Shown here: positions 7,565-13,736 of the stretch, one piece after another
Position numbering within the stretch: position 1 is the first letter of the stretch
How the letters are laid out: each line of letters opens with the position of its first letter
Virus record (IMG/VR): IMGVR_UViG_3300022690_000256
Coordinates: 1-22,876 of that record
Origin: a virus
Reading direction: 5' to 3' (one strand)
DNA length: 22,876 bases
Translations under genes and position numbers: made by a program
The notes under the pieces: model-generated
The model's database searches: none
The model's input: the letters and a program-made list of their open reading frames with translations, nothing else
What the model was told of the DNA's origin: nothing

Positions 7565-7999
7565 CTAAAGTTTTTTGTTTTCGTTTAACCAATGTTCAGG
7601 CATAACTCGATTAGCCCACTTGAATCCGTTCTTATCACACCAGTCTCCGTAACTTGTCTTGCTTCCCTTTCGTATCTTATTATCACAGTTTTGAAAAACA
7701 AAACGTATATCAATATCAGGGTTAGACTCCCTGAACTGTAACGCCTTCTTCCTATCAGCGGGTTTGAACCACCCTTTGAACTCAAGGTAGAAATCAGTAC
7801 CCTCTAACTTAAAATCAGGTGTATACTTCTTAACCTCATTCACGGTATACTCTATTGCGTGTGGTTCGTACACATACTTAATGCCGCGACTATCGAAGTG
7901 AAGAGCTGACTCGTGCTCAAACCCACTGCGAAACCCTAGTTCTTTCCATTCAGGTACAATCTTGTTACGACGCTTTGCCCGGCGTTTAGCTCCAGCCAT
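7565..7999 (-). CDS. Endonuclease I, T7 gp3-like Holliday junction resolvase
   Basis: This 144-residue protein closely matches the T7 gp3 pattern: SGFEHESALHF (Glu28), YTPDFKLEG (Asp62) and YLEFKGW (Glu73, Lys75), the E-D-E-K active site of this PD-(D/E)XK resolvase. The C-terminal half also follows the family (DIDIRFVFQN, KGSKTSYGDWCDKNG, WANRVMPEHW). It cuts branched DNA, resolving replication or recombination junctions before packaging and helping degrade host DNA. Size equals T7 gp3 (149 aa), with an extra basic N-terminus (MAGAKRRAKRRNK). The ATG adjoins the GroES stop codon with no gap, so translation is likely coupled. Confidence 0.95.
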   Translation of the reverse strand: MAGAKRRAKRRNKIVPEWKELGFRSGFEHESALHFDSRGIKYVYEPHAIEYTVNEVKKYTPDFKLEGTDFYLEFKGWFKPADRKKALQFRESNPDIDIRFVFQNCDNKIRKGSKTSYGDWCDKNGFKWANRVMPEHWLNENKKL

Positions 8000-8308
8000 C
8001 TATTCAACTATCCCATGGATGTCAGACTCTTTCATCGACACTAACTCTTCATCATTGATAACTCTCACGTACGTCCCCGCGTGCATAGAGTATAACACCT
8101 TGTCACCCGGTTTAACAGTAAGGGGAATAACCTCCTTGCTTCTACCGTCGTACACACCCGGACCAACTGCAATCACCTCACCCTCAACAGGTCTTTCCTT
8201 TGACTTATCCGGGATAAGGATGCCACCCGCTGTCTTACTATCTCTTTCTTTTCGACGTATCAATACGTTGTCGTGTAGTGGTCTGAAACTTTTATTTGTT
8301 TTTGTCAT
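8000..8308 (-). CDS. groES: Co-chaperonin GroES (Cpn10)
   Basis: This 102-residue protein shows the whole Cpn10 pattern: FRPLHDNVLIRR, mobile loop TAGGILIPDKS at residues ~26-36, EGEVIAVGPG, then VKPGDKVLYS and the C-terminal strand. The mobile loop is the GroEL-binding segment. No GroEL gene is in the window, so it probably works with host GroEL, perhaps to fold phage proteins, as phage-encoded co-chaperonins such as T4 gp31 do. ATG 8308 overlaps the preceding stop as ATGA; an in-frame ATG at 8326 is an alternative that would lengthen the overlap. It sits directly before endonuclease I in the same operon. Confidence 0.92.
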   Translation of the reverse strand: MTKTNKSFRPLHDNVLIRRKERDSKTAGGILIPDKSKERPVEGEVIAVGPGVYDGRSKEVIPLTVKPGDKVLYSMHAGTYVRVINDEELVSMKESDIHGIVE

Positions 8309-8772
8309 TGTGTTATACTTTCCCATATTTCCATCATCTCGCTGTATTCACATAGGCGTATCAGTGCTATACGTTTTATCTCACTTGAGTAGCAATCTTC
8401 CTGTCCGTCCTGTCCTTTAAATTGAAAATCTGTAGTTCCATCATCTCCACTAATGTCGATACTCACCTCATCTCTAAATGGAGACTCAAGGTTGTACCAC
8501 TGCGCAGTCAATTCGATACAAATACGATCAAATGAATAGTCGCTAATAACTGTATCAGCCAAGACATAGTACAAATATGAATGGACAAGATACTCTTCAA
8601 TTAAATCGTAACCATCGCTACTCACCATACCCACCTGAATCAAATGGTGCATCAAGATGTGGTCCAGCTCGTGCGCAACACAGCTCGTACTTGATACAGG
8701 CATTGACAACATCACTGATTGGTGCATCTCTGCATTGAACAACACAAGGGAATCCGTGTCGAGCACACTCAC
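8305..8772 (-). CDS. Putative metallopeptidase-like protein with HExxH-type motif
   Basis: This ORF contains CVAHELDHILMHH (about residues 31-43), an HExxH zinc motif, followed ~20 residues later by a Glu-Glu pair (DLIEEYLVHSYLYYVLAD). This His-Glu-x-x-His plus downstream acidic helix recalls small phage proteins with VHExxH...EExxAY whose activity is unproven. The C-terminal half is acidic. The frame opens with GTG 8772 right after an in-frame TGA, and the first 48 codons overlap the upstream gene in another frame. If translation began at the later ATG 8628 the zinc motif would be lost. Either GTG 8772 (poor ribosome site) or a +1 shift from the upstream frame is needed to include it. It ends with an ATGA overlap onto GroES. 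Confidence 0.55.
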   Translation of the reverse strand: MSVLDTDSLVLFNAEMHQSVMLSMPVSSTSCVAHELDHILMHHLIQVGMVSSDGYDLIEEYLVHSYLYYVLADTVISDYSFDRICIELTAQWYNLESPFRDEVSIDISGDDGTTDFQFKGQDGQEDCYSSEIKRIALIRLCEYSEMMEIWESITQ

Positions 8773-8935
8773 TCAACGCAAGACTGCTGATCGGTTCATA
8801 GTCCAGATTCCATATCCCCACACGTACGGGAAGATCGGTACTTGCTGCGTTGGCCCGGTGTAGCGCAACGTACCCACACAACAAGACAAGAAATATTAGT
8901 ATAAACTGTACTACTTCTACCTTTGTTATTTTCAT
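8618..8935 (-). CDS. Putative secreted Cys-rich small protein
   Basis: This 105-residue protein begins with a clear Sec signal peptide: basic MKITK, hydrophobic VVQFILIFLVLLCGYVAL, and a likely ANA|A cleavage near residue 31. The remainder is short and rich in Cys (seven in all, six after the signal). Its last ~50 codons (8618-8772) overlap the HExxH ORF in another frame, and in that part the other frame looks more protein-like. It may be a genuine exported peptide, or only its N-terminal part may be real, with the downstream ORF as continuation after a frameshift. Start ATG overlaps the preceding stop as ATGA. Confidence 0.5.
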   Translation of the reverse strand: MKITKVEVVQFILIFLVLLCGYVALHRANAASTDLPVRVGIWNLDYEPISSLALSECARHGFPCVVQCRDAPISDVVNACIKYELCCARAGPHLDAPFDSGGYGE

Positions 8936-9327
8936 GATGTTGTATCCCCGCGTTCAACCAACTCTTGTTCCATACACGCCTTTCTTATAGGACTAAGATC
9001 ATACTCCTTGAGCACTGCAATGAGATGGTTAGATGTCATCTCTGAAATATTTTTAAACTGAAGAGGTTCATCTCCATTCTTCCCATACGTACCCCAAGTA
9101 AGGATATCACGTTGAACACTGTGTGGTTCGGTATCGTATAGACATAAACTTTCTGGTGGTTCTTTGTTGAGGTTCATCCGTATGTAATCAAGACCACCGT
9201 CTACCATATATTCTTCACCGTTAGCATCCATGTATGTGACAAAATCATGTCGGTGTTTACTTTCAATCACTGTGCCATCTGGTGTGCGCCAAGCGTTGCG
9301 AATTAATTGACGTGTTTCTTTACCCAA
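8932..9327 (-). CDS. Conserved phage protein, unknown function, TTG start
   Basis: This 131-residue protein has a pattern I recall from many phage proteins of unknown role: NGEEYMVDGGLDYIRMN, then LTWGTYGKNGDEPLQF, then a C-terminal HLIAVLKEYDLSPIRKACMEQEL. The N-terminal TPDGTVIESKHRHDFVTY also fits that family, so translation should begin well before the first internal ATG. The only suitable start is TTG 9327, with AAGGATAGG ~6 bp upstream formed by the end of the preceding gene. Probably a small globular regulatory or accessory protein; no catalytic residues can be named. Confidence 0.65.
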   Translation of the reverse strand: MGKETRQLIRNAWRTPDGTVIESKHRHDFVTYMDANGEEYMVDGGLDYIRMNLNKEPPESLCLYDTEPHSVQRDILTWGTYGKNGDEPLQFKNISEMTSNHLIAVLKEYDLSPIRKACMEQELVERGDTTS

Positions 9328-9330
9328 TTT

Positions 9331-9471
9331 TTACCTATCCTTTATTGATGTCATCATCACATACTCCGGCACTATACGTCTAACAAGACCATGCCGCTTA
9401 CAGAAGTATGCCCTTAACCTTTTATTCTTGGTCAGCTTACGACTGCCACATTTAGGACAAGGTGCTGTCAT
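9331..9471 (-). CDS. Mini zinc-binding protein, 46 aa
   Basis: This ORF reads MTAPCPKCGSRKLTKNKRLR with a following YFCKRHG. CPKCG plus a later C-x(2)-H is a short zinc-finger-like set, and the protein is strongly basic, so nucleic-acid binding is plausible. GGGAG stands 9 bp before ATG 9471, an excellent ribosome site, and the next gene begins 3 bp after its stop. It is the first gene after the structured intergenic region (9497-9696), whose last stem-loop lies ~30 nt upstream of the ribosome site; that RNA could control this gene. Confidence 0.6.
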   Translation of the reverse strand: MTAPCPKCGSRKLTKNKRLRAYFCKRHGLVRRIVPEYVMMTSIKDR

Positions 9472-9496
9472 ATTGTTTATCTCCCGTATAAGAGGG

Positions 9497-9696
9497 GAAG
9501 TTTAGGGGGAGTTGGCTCAGCCCTTTAAGCCTCACCGCCGTTTCCCCCTTAACTCCACGTTTGTCGACTAAAGATTCGACCCGGTACACTAGTGATGTGT
9601 TAGCTGCGAACACCCCACAGGGTTGAGCAGTAACACTCTCGCTAGTGAGTTAGACCGCTCTGTGAGGTTAAAGGGCACCAGTCTCACGGTCTAAAT
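9497..9696 (-). ncRNA. Structured intergenic RNA candidate with loop-loop pairing
   Basis: The 244 bp between the 5'-3' exonuclease stop (9716) and the 46-residue gene (9471) hold no credible ORF but four stem-loops. SL1 pairs 9499-9509 with 9544-9554 (10 of 11 pairs, five of them G-C). SL2 pairs GTCGA 9563-9567 with TCGAC 9576-9580. SL3 pairs 9597-9607 with 9627-9636 (10 pairs, one bulge). SL4 pairs TTAGACCG 9650-9657 with CGGTCTAA 9687-9694. The loops of SL1 (GCCCTTTAA, 9520-9528) and SL4 (TTAAAGGGC, 9668-9676) are perfectly complementary over 9 nt. Leftward transcription is assumed from the flanking genes; complementarity alone cannot give the strand. It does not fit tRNA, group I intron or a terminator (no U-tract). 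Could be a 5' regulatory leader or a free RNA. Confidence 0.5.
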
Positions 9697-9715
9697 TTCT
9701 AATTATTCTATTCAA

Positions 9716-10486
9716 TCAAGCCCAATTACTCGCTATCTCTTTCGTCGCATATTCTGGTGAGTCCCTGAAGTGAACAGGCGCTCCCTTTATCATAAGTAAA
9801 TCGTAGTTCTCATTGAACCTATCACGTGCCTTATCCCCGAACTCTTCATTGTACGCGCAAACAACCTTAGCGTACAGATGACCTTCACACTCTATTCCAT
9901 CTAGTATCTTTCCTGCCTTCACCGGACCAACCCGGTAGATACCTTTGATGTTATCAGTAGCATCACCAGTTAGCATCTGTGTCCAGAAGTGACGTTGTGC
10001 CTCCCACCTTGTGACGTGGTAGATTTTATATCTCTTCCAGTTATAGTGCCAACCGGGAATCATGTCAAGGTCTTTGTCGATGGTGCATATTATTGTCCTG
10101 TTACCTTTTTGAAACTTACCCATCCAGTCGTCAGCTTCCATGCCGGTGGATATCTCTCCCTCCCATTCACTCAACATATACTCCCGTATCATGTCGAAGT
10201 GTTTTGGTTTCTCTTTATCTTTTCTATTTCCTTTATACAGATGAGTCGTTGCAACTGTGTATCTGAAATTATTATCAGAGGTATCGCTAAAAAAGATACG
10301 AACACTATACAGATCAAGAGTATTGCGAATGTTGAGAAGCATGTTGTCAACAATAAGACATGCCCCATCTTCGTCAGATTCCTCTTTATCCGCGATGTAT
10401 CCACACGCATAAAGGATAATATCTCCATCGATCAATCCAATCCTGTCTTTATGTGGTGGGCTGTACCTGTTCACAATGTTACTCAT
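9716..10486 (-). CDS. 5'-3' exonuclease, T7 gp6-like (FEN/PIN fold)
   Basis: This 256-residue protein shows the 5'-nuclease metal sites: LIDGDIILY (Asp20, Asp22), MEADDWMG, CTIDKDLDMIPG and GDATDNIKGIYRVGP. The last is the helix-three-turn-helix DNA-binding element of FEN/T5-exonuclease proteins. By analogy with T7 gp6 it removes RNA primers, degrades host DNA and makes single-stranded ends for recombination. It is slightly shorter than T7 gp6 (~300 aa). The ATG follows the stop of the 76-residue gene by 1 bp. A promoter-like sequence lies inside the gene at 10040-10068. Downstream comes the structured intergenic region. Confidence 0.9.
   Translation of the reverse strand: MSNIVNRYSPPHKDRIGLIDGDIILYACGYIADKEESDEDGACLIVDNMLLNIRNTLDLYSVRIFFSDTSDNNFRYTVATTHLYKGNRKDKEKPKHFDMIREYMLSEWEGEISTGMEADDWMGKFQKGNRTIICTIDKDLDMIPGWHYNWKRYKIYHVTRWEAQRHFWTQMLTGDATDNIKGIYRVGPVKAGKILDGIECEGHLYAKVVCAYNEEFGDKARDRFNENYDLLMIKGAPVHFRDSPEYATKEIASNWA
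10040..10068 (-). promoter_or_regulatory. Promoter-like sequence inside exonuclease gene
   Basis: On the minus strand TTGACA (10063-10068) and TATAAC (10040-10045) are separated by 17 bp. It is entirely within coding sequence, lacks the TG-extended -10 of the stronger promoters, and could be a chance match. If active it would transcribe toward the structured RNA region and the genes from 9471 leftward. Confidence 0.3.
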
Positions 10487-10487
10487 A

Positions 10488-10718
10488 CTACACAGTACCT
10501 CTTAGTTTCTTTAACCTTTGACGCGCTGACTTAACGCAGAAATCGGGAAGGTTTTCAATAGCCAGTAGCCCTGTCTTGCAGGTTGGGTGACGTTCAAGAT
10601 GACGAATGAGTTTATACGCCTTATTCTTTTCACGAGTATCGTTGTTGAAGTATGCAGTATACCCCGCCTTGTGTCTCGTATTCTGTCGTTGGTTTGCCGC
10701 ACTCATTCCACCACTCAT
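10488..10718 (-). CDS. Small basic phage protein, 76 aa
   Basis: This Lys/Arg-rich protein (KAGYTAYFNNDTREKNKAYK, then LIRHLERHP and a basic C-terminus SARQRLKKLRG) resembles small phage proteins that I recall with a GYxAYxxxxRREKNK-x-RRLxRHLRRHP pattern, of unknown role. The basic helical character suggests nucleic-acid or protein binding. The first ATG (10718) is chosen, with a modest GGATA upstream; a second ATG four codons in has GGTGGA too close. It lies between the second structured intergenic region and the exonuclease gene. Confidence 0.6.
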   Translation of the reverse strand: MSGGMSAANQRQNTRHKAGYTAYFNNDTREKNKAYKLIRHLERHPTCKTGLLAIENLPDFCVKSARQRLKKLRGTV

Positions 10719-10746
10719 GTTATAATGTATCCCTATTCATTTAATT

Positions 10747-10890
10747 TAAAGGTGGGGTCGTGTGGGACTTATGACATCGCCATCCTGCCCACAATTTGGT
10801 GGCTAACCGACGAGAAGTTATCTCCTACGACCCCACCCCGCGCTTAACCTTGGTAGCCTTACAATTATGAGGGGACATCCAAGGTCATCC
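10747..10890 (-). ncRNA. Second structured intergenic RNA candidate (junction plus hairpin)
   Basis: The 179 bp between SSB (ends 10898) and the next gene (starts 10718) hold no credible ORF. An 11-bp perfect helix pairs GGTGGGGTCGT (10751-10761) with ACGACCCCACC (10827-10837). Inside it are GTGGG/CCCAC (10762-10766 with 10788-10792), a weak GGT/ACC hairpin near 10798-10808 and GAGA/TCTC (10812-10815 with 10821-10824), giving a multi-branch junction. A separate hairpin pairs ACCTTGG (10847-10853) with CCAAGGT (10879-10885). On the minus strand the closing helix is followed by UUUAAAUU, but the 65-nt enclosed part makes a simple terminator unlikely. The two loops share CAGGATG...GATGTC-type sequence. 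Function unknown; leftward strand is assumed from the flanking genes. Confidence 0.45.
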
Positions 10891-10897
10891 TGTTCAC

Positions 10898-11410
10898 CTA
10901 GTCAAGTTCGTCCTCTTCAATCTCAAGTTCACTGTCAAAAGATTCAGCACCACCATCCAGCTCATCATCTTCATCCTCAAACTCACTACTGAATCCTTGG
11001 TAGTCTTCCTTTTTAAGCAGCATGACTTGCTGTAACCCAGCACTGACACCTGCTTTCTTTTTAAAGGTCCAGTCGTATGAGTTGACTTGAACGTTAGCGA
11101 TTGAACCGTTGCCGATAGTCTTGATATATTCTTCATCAAGCTTTTCTTGCTTACCATTAACAACAGGAATAGGATACTCACTACGGGCAACTATGTATGT
11201 CCCTTGCTCATCCGCAGCTTCCTGCTTCTCTTCAGTTTCACAATCACTCTTAGGTTCTTTAATCTGATCCGGGTCAACCCCAAGTTCCTTGACAAGTATC
11301 TTGATATGTGCCTTAGTCAAGTTACCTATGTTTACTTGGAACTTGTCGGACATTTTGTTACGCTCGACAAATGCGGGGTAATAAATCCCTGCTCGTTTAA
11401 GTACTGCCAT
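10898..11410 (-). CDS. Single-stranded DNA-binding protein, T7 gp2.5-like
   Basis: This 170-residue protein has a central OB-fold-like segment containing IGNGSIANVQVNSYDWTF, which parallels the GNGS-x-VNV stretch of T7 gp2.5, then GLQQVMLLK. The last ~30 residues are extremely acidic, ending EEDELD, as expected for gp2.5-like proteins, whose acidic tail contacts polymerase and primase-helicase. Residues ~45-70 form a second acidic, Lys/Glu-rich insertion. It coats ssDNA at the fork. It is shorter than T7 gp2.5 (232 aa). AGGAG lies ~10 bp before ATG 11410. A small repeat and hairpin region precedes it, and a strong promoter inside the polymerase gene could provide extra transcript. Confidence 0.82.
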   Translation of the reverse strand: MAVLKRAGIYYPAFVERNKMSDKFQVNIGNLTKAHIKILVKELGVDPDQIKEPKSDCETEEKQEAADEQGTYIVARSEYPIPVVNGKQEKLDEEYIKTIGNGSIANVQVNSYDWTFKKKAGVSAGLQQVMLLKKEDYQGFSSEFEDEDDELDGGAESFDSELEIEEDELD

Positions 11411-11431
11411 TTTTAAATACTCCTACAGTAA

Positions 11432-11482
11432 TGTTAGTTAGCTTAGTTTAACGGGGTTAAGTAATACTCTGGTGTTAGTTAG
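11432..11482 (-). repeat. Direct repeats and hairpin upstream of SSB
   Basis: The 68-bp gap before the SSB gene has two copies of TGTTAGTTAG (11432-11441 and 11473-11482) flanking a small hairpin in which TTAAC (11448-11452) pairs with GTTAA (11456-11460). Such paired repeats could be binding sites for a regulator of SSB expression. No -10/-35 pair was seen here. Confidence 0.3.
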
Positions 11483-11823
11483 ACTTTTGTAAAGATTACG
11501 GTATTCTGCATTTCTGGTATTGCCAAATCAGGATACTGTAAGTAAACTTTGTGTCCTCTATGTGTGTGATTAACTGGATAATGGTATTGAAGCCAAGCTG
11601 GAAAGAATCTATATTTAAAAGCATCCCACCATGTAGTAGGCCATGAATACTTGACATCTTCTATTTTATCCACCACCATACTTGTAGTACAGTTGAAGAA
11701 ACGATAGGCTATCTGTTCCGGTCTGACATCTTCTGTTACACTTACCATTACACCCACCCCAAATCTTTCCACGATAAGTTCTTTAGATATTACTTCTATT
11801 TCTTCTAGTGAGTTGTTGCCCAA
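11479..11823 (-). CDS. Conserved phage-type protein (WWDxFKxRxFPxWL motif), TTG start
   Basis: This 114-residue protein contains YSWPTTWWDAFKYRFFPAWL followed by QYHYPVNHTHRGHKVYLQYPDLAIP. I recall this WP-x-x-WWxxFKxRxFPxW pattern from small phage and bacterial proteins of unknown function. The best start is TTG 11823, inside the 3' end of the polymerase gene (19-bp overlap), because TAGGA lies 5 bp upstream; the next ATG would lose ~25 residues. A consensus sigma70 promoter ends ~85 bp upstream, within the polymerase gene, so this gene and SSB can be transcribed apart from polymerase. Confidence 0.6.
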   Translation of the reverse strand: MGNNSLEEIEVISKELIVERFGVGVMVSVTEDVRPEQIAYRFFNCTTSMVVDKIEDVKYSWPTTWWDAFKYRFFPAWLQYHYPVNHTHRGHKVYLQYPDLAIPEMQNTVIFTKV

Positions 11824-13673
11824 GTTAATCCTACCTTTGGTGTGTCACCTTCCATCGGACAGTTCAAATTAAAATACTGTGACGTGTTGTTGATTGCCTC
11901 TACCATTATTATACCACATTCTTCGGCACATGTCAAGTGTGAATCTGCTTGGAACTCATCATGTACGAATAAAACTATATCTGCATCCAGTTTCTTGAGC
12001 TTGACACACGAGTCAATATATGCTTTCTTCATCACGATTGCCTCACCGGATTGCAGGTAACCAGACATCACAAGGTGCTCACTCTTCGCAGGAACACACC
12101 GTCCATCCAGTCCACGAAACCACCCTCGCCTTGCTTCCTTTTTTTGTCTGTGTTTAAGTTCTTTAAGCGCTGGTAATCTTTCAAGAAGTATTTGCTCAAT
12201 CTCTTTAGCCTCCTTACTCGTGCCATCCATCAGCCTCCCAAGCTTAGGATACCCGGCACCAAGTAACCACGCATAGATGAATCGCTTGGCCTTGTACCTT
12301 CCAATGTCCCCGGTTAATCCAATGATGTCACGGTGTACTATATGTGGGTCTTCATTTAAAATTCTCTCGGTGTAGCTGGGATCATTCATGTGGTGTGCGA
12401 GGATACGTAGTTGAATAGCCTTGGCATCTACCCCGACAATCCTACGTGTCTTTGTGTCATCGACTGTCCAACAGTCCCGACTCTCGAAACCATACCTACC
12501 TTCCTTACCCTTCAATATCTTACCGTTGTCGTCGATCATCACACTTGCGATGTTAGCTGTCTGTGGTTTAGAGTGGGAACATCGCTGTGTCCACGCACCA
12601 ATGGCGAAGACATCACCGTGTAACCTACCACTTTCATCTACATTATCCAGCCACTGTCGGCATGTACGCTCTCTATTAACTAGCATCTTATACTCACTGA
12701 TAAGCTTAGCTCCTTGAGGCGCACTATCCGGTAGCGTTTCAAGATTCAACTCATTCACCTTTGGTGTACCAACCTTTAAACCCCTGTCTTTCATGATCGC
12801 TGTAAGCTTGTTAAACTCTATCGGTTTCCATCCGGCAGCGTTGAGCCTTTCGACACATTGAGGAGATGAATCGAGGTTAAAATCCTGCATGATATACAGG
12901 GTATATTTATCGGGACATCTCCCAGTACGCTCTGAAAGGTAACGCTCAAGGGTGCGTTTGTCTTGACCGTGCATTCGCTTTGTCCCATCTTTAGCGACCA
13001 CCATGCGTGGCCGAATCGTACGGATATCTTTCCTGATAGCCGGGTATTCCTTTTGGACAAGTTCACGAATTGATCCCGCCTGTCGATGACATTCGAGGAA
13101 GAATTTTTCTGCTTTTGGGACATTGATAAATACTCCCCTAATCTTTTGTTTAGTTAGTAGAAATTGTGCGCTGTGCTCTAATCTAATTGAAGTCTTACTA
13201 AAGTTCCTACCTTCATTAAGTAGTCTCTTATACAAGGCAGTGTTACCCTTGACGTCAACCACACAACGTTCCAACATGTTAGGTGTAAGGACCGACCAGT
13301 CCTCGTTCTTTACCTTATCCACTCCCGGAATCTTCATGCGCTTCATCCACTGTTCCATGCTGTGAGCGCGATACTTGCCTGATGTGAAGAGGCGGGACAT
13401 AACCAGCGTGTCTTCAACCTGTCTGACTTTGATGTTTAAATCAAGTAGTCGGTTCAATATAAACAGATCAAAGCCTAGCCAGTTATGTCCGACCCACACA
13501 TCGACCTTCTTAGTGAAGGCCACAAAGTCATCCTTGATATTTAGTTTAGTCAGCGCGGCATTACTTGAGAACTTGTATACCTTGCCAGTGTCGTAGTCCT
13601 GCAAGACTATACAATGTATCTTTGTTGCTTCTAAAAGCAGTCCGTCTGTTTCTATATCACAAATAACTTTCAT
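11805..13673 (-). CDS. Family A DNA polymerase with 3'-5' exonuclease domain (T7 gp5-like)
   Basis: This 622-residue replicative polymerase has a DEDD exonuclease domain (Asp6/Glu8 in CDIETDG, GHNWLGFD with Asp69, and Asp140) and a Pol I-type polymerase domain. Motif A is VGVDAKAIQLR (Asp416), the O helix is Arg459-x3-Lys463-x3-Tyr467, and motif C is VHDE (Asp572, Glu573). Tyr467 equals T7 Tyr526 / Klenow Phe762. Two residues of the sugar gate differ from the classic enzymes: Glu of DxSxxELR is Gln421, and the Tyr that hydrogen-bonds it (Klenow Tyr766) is Leu471. It is ~80 residues shorter than T7 gp5, about the size of the thioredoxin-binding loop, so another or no processivity factor may be used. 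ATG 13673 has AAGG upstream; a sigma70 promoter ends just before it. Confidence 0.93.
   Translation of the reverse strand: MKVICDIETDGLLLEATKIHCIVLQDYDTGKVYKFSSNAALTKLNIKDDFVAFTKKVDVWVGHNWLGFDLFILNRLLDLNIKVRQVEDTLVMSRLFTSGKYRAHSMEQWMKRMKIPGVDKVKNEDWSVLTPNMLERCVVDVKGNTALYKRLLNEGRNFSKTSIRLEHSAQFLLTKQKIRGVFINVPKAEKFFLECHRQAGSIRELVQKEYPAIRKDIRTIRPRMVVAKDGTKRMHGQDKRTLERYLSERTGRCPDKYTLYIMQDFNLDSSPQCVERLNAAGWKPIEFNKLTAIMKDRGLKVGTPKVNELNLETLPDSAPQGAKLISEYKMLVNRERTCRQWLDNVDESGRLHGDVFAIGAWTQRCSHSKPQTANIASVMIDDNGKILKGKEGRYGFESRDCWTVDDTKTRRIVGVDAKAIQLRILAHHMNDPSYTERILNEDPHIVHRDIIGLTGDIGRYKAKRFIYAWLLGAGYPKLGRLMDGTSKEAKEIEQILLERLPALKELKHRQKKEARRGWFRGLDGRCVPAKSEHLVMSGYLQSGEAIVMKKAYIDSCVKLKKLDADIVLFVHDEFQADSHLTCAEECGIIMVEAINNTSQYFNLNCPMEGDTPKVGLTWATTH
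11908..11936 (-). promoter_or_regulatory. Consensus sigma70 promoter inside the polymerase gene
   Basis: On the minus strand TTGACA (11931-11936) and TATAAT (11908-11913) are exactly 17 bp apart, with TGG directly before the -10 (extended -10). Both hexamers are perfect. Transcription would start near 11901, in the last ~35 codons of the polymerase gene, and read into the gene at 11823 and SSB. SSB is needed in larger amounts than polymerase, which fits. Confidence 0.7.
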
Positions 13674-13705
13674 CTTCACCTTGCGTTTAGTTGCTCTTCC
13701 CTTTA

Positions 13706-13734
13706 AGTATAGCACACTTTAGTTAAGTTGTCAA
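13706..13734 (-). promoter_or_regulatory. Sigma70 promoter for DNA polymerase
   Basis: On the minus strand TTGACA (13729-13734), 17-bp spacer, TATACT (13706-13711), with TGC immediately before the -10. The predicted start near 13699 gives a ~26-nt leader to the polymerase ATG at 13673. It lies right after the stop of the 54-residue gene, so polymerase has its own promoter. Confidence 0.7.
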
Positions 13735-13736
13735 GT

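Noticed and set aside
8075-8120. Promoter-like TATACT inside GroES
   Set aside because: Extended -10-like sequence is present but the -35 position (TGTTAA) does not match.
7962-8420. Plus-strand ORF of 152 codons opposite GroES
   Set aside because: The minus strand encodes an unmistakable Cpn10; the plus translation is Ser/Leu/Pro-rich shadow sequence.
9481-9715. tRNA or group I intron in the gap
   Set aside because: No 7-bp acceptor plus TTCRA arm geometry, no CCA end, no group I P/Q/R/S core and no interrupted exons around it.
9989-10534. Plus-strand ORF of 181 codons opposite the 5'-3' exonuclease
   Set aside because: It is antisense to a gene with clear catalytic motifs, has low-complexity hydrophobic/Cys-rich translation and no ribosome site; a shadow ORF.
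10751-10837. Simple rho-independent terminator
   Set aside because: The closing helix encloses 65 nt with further hairpins and the following tract (UUUAAAUU) is not a clean U-run.
10894-11190. Minus-strand ORF in another frame inside the SSB gene
   Set aside because: Basic/Leu-rich shadow of the SSB frame; SSB frame has the expected GNGS motif and acidic tail.
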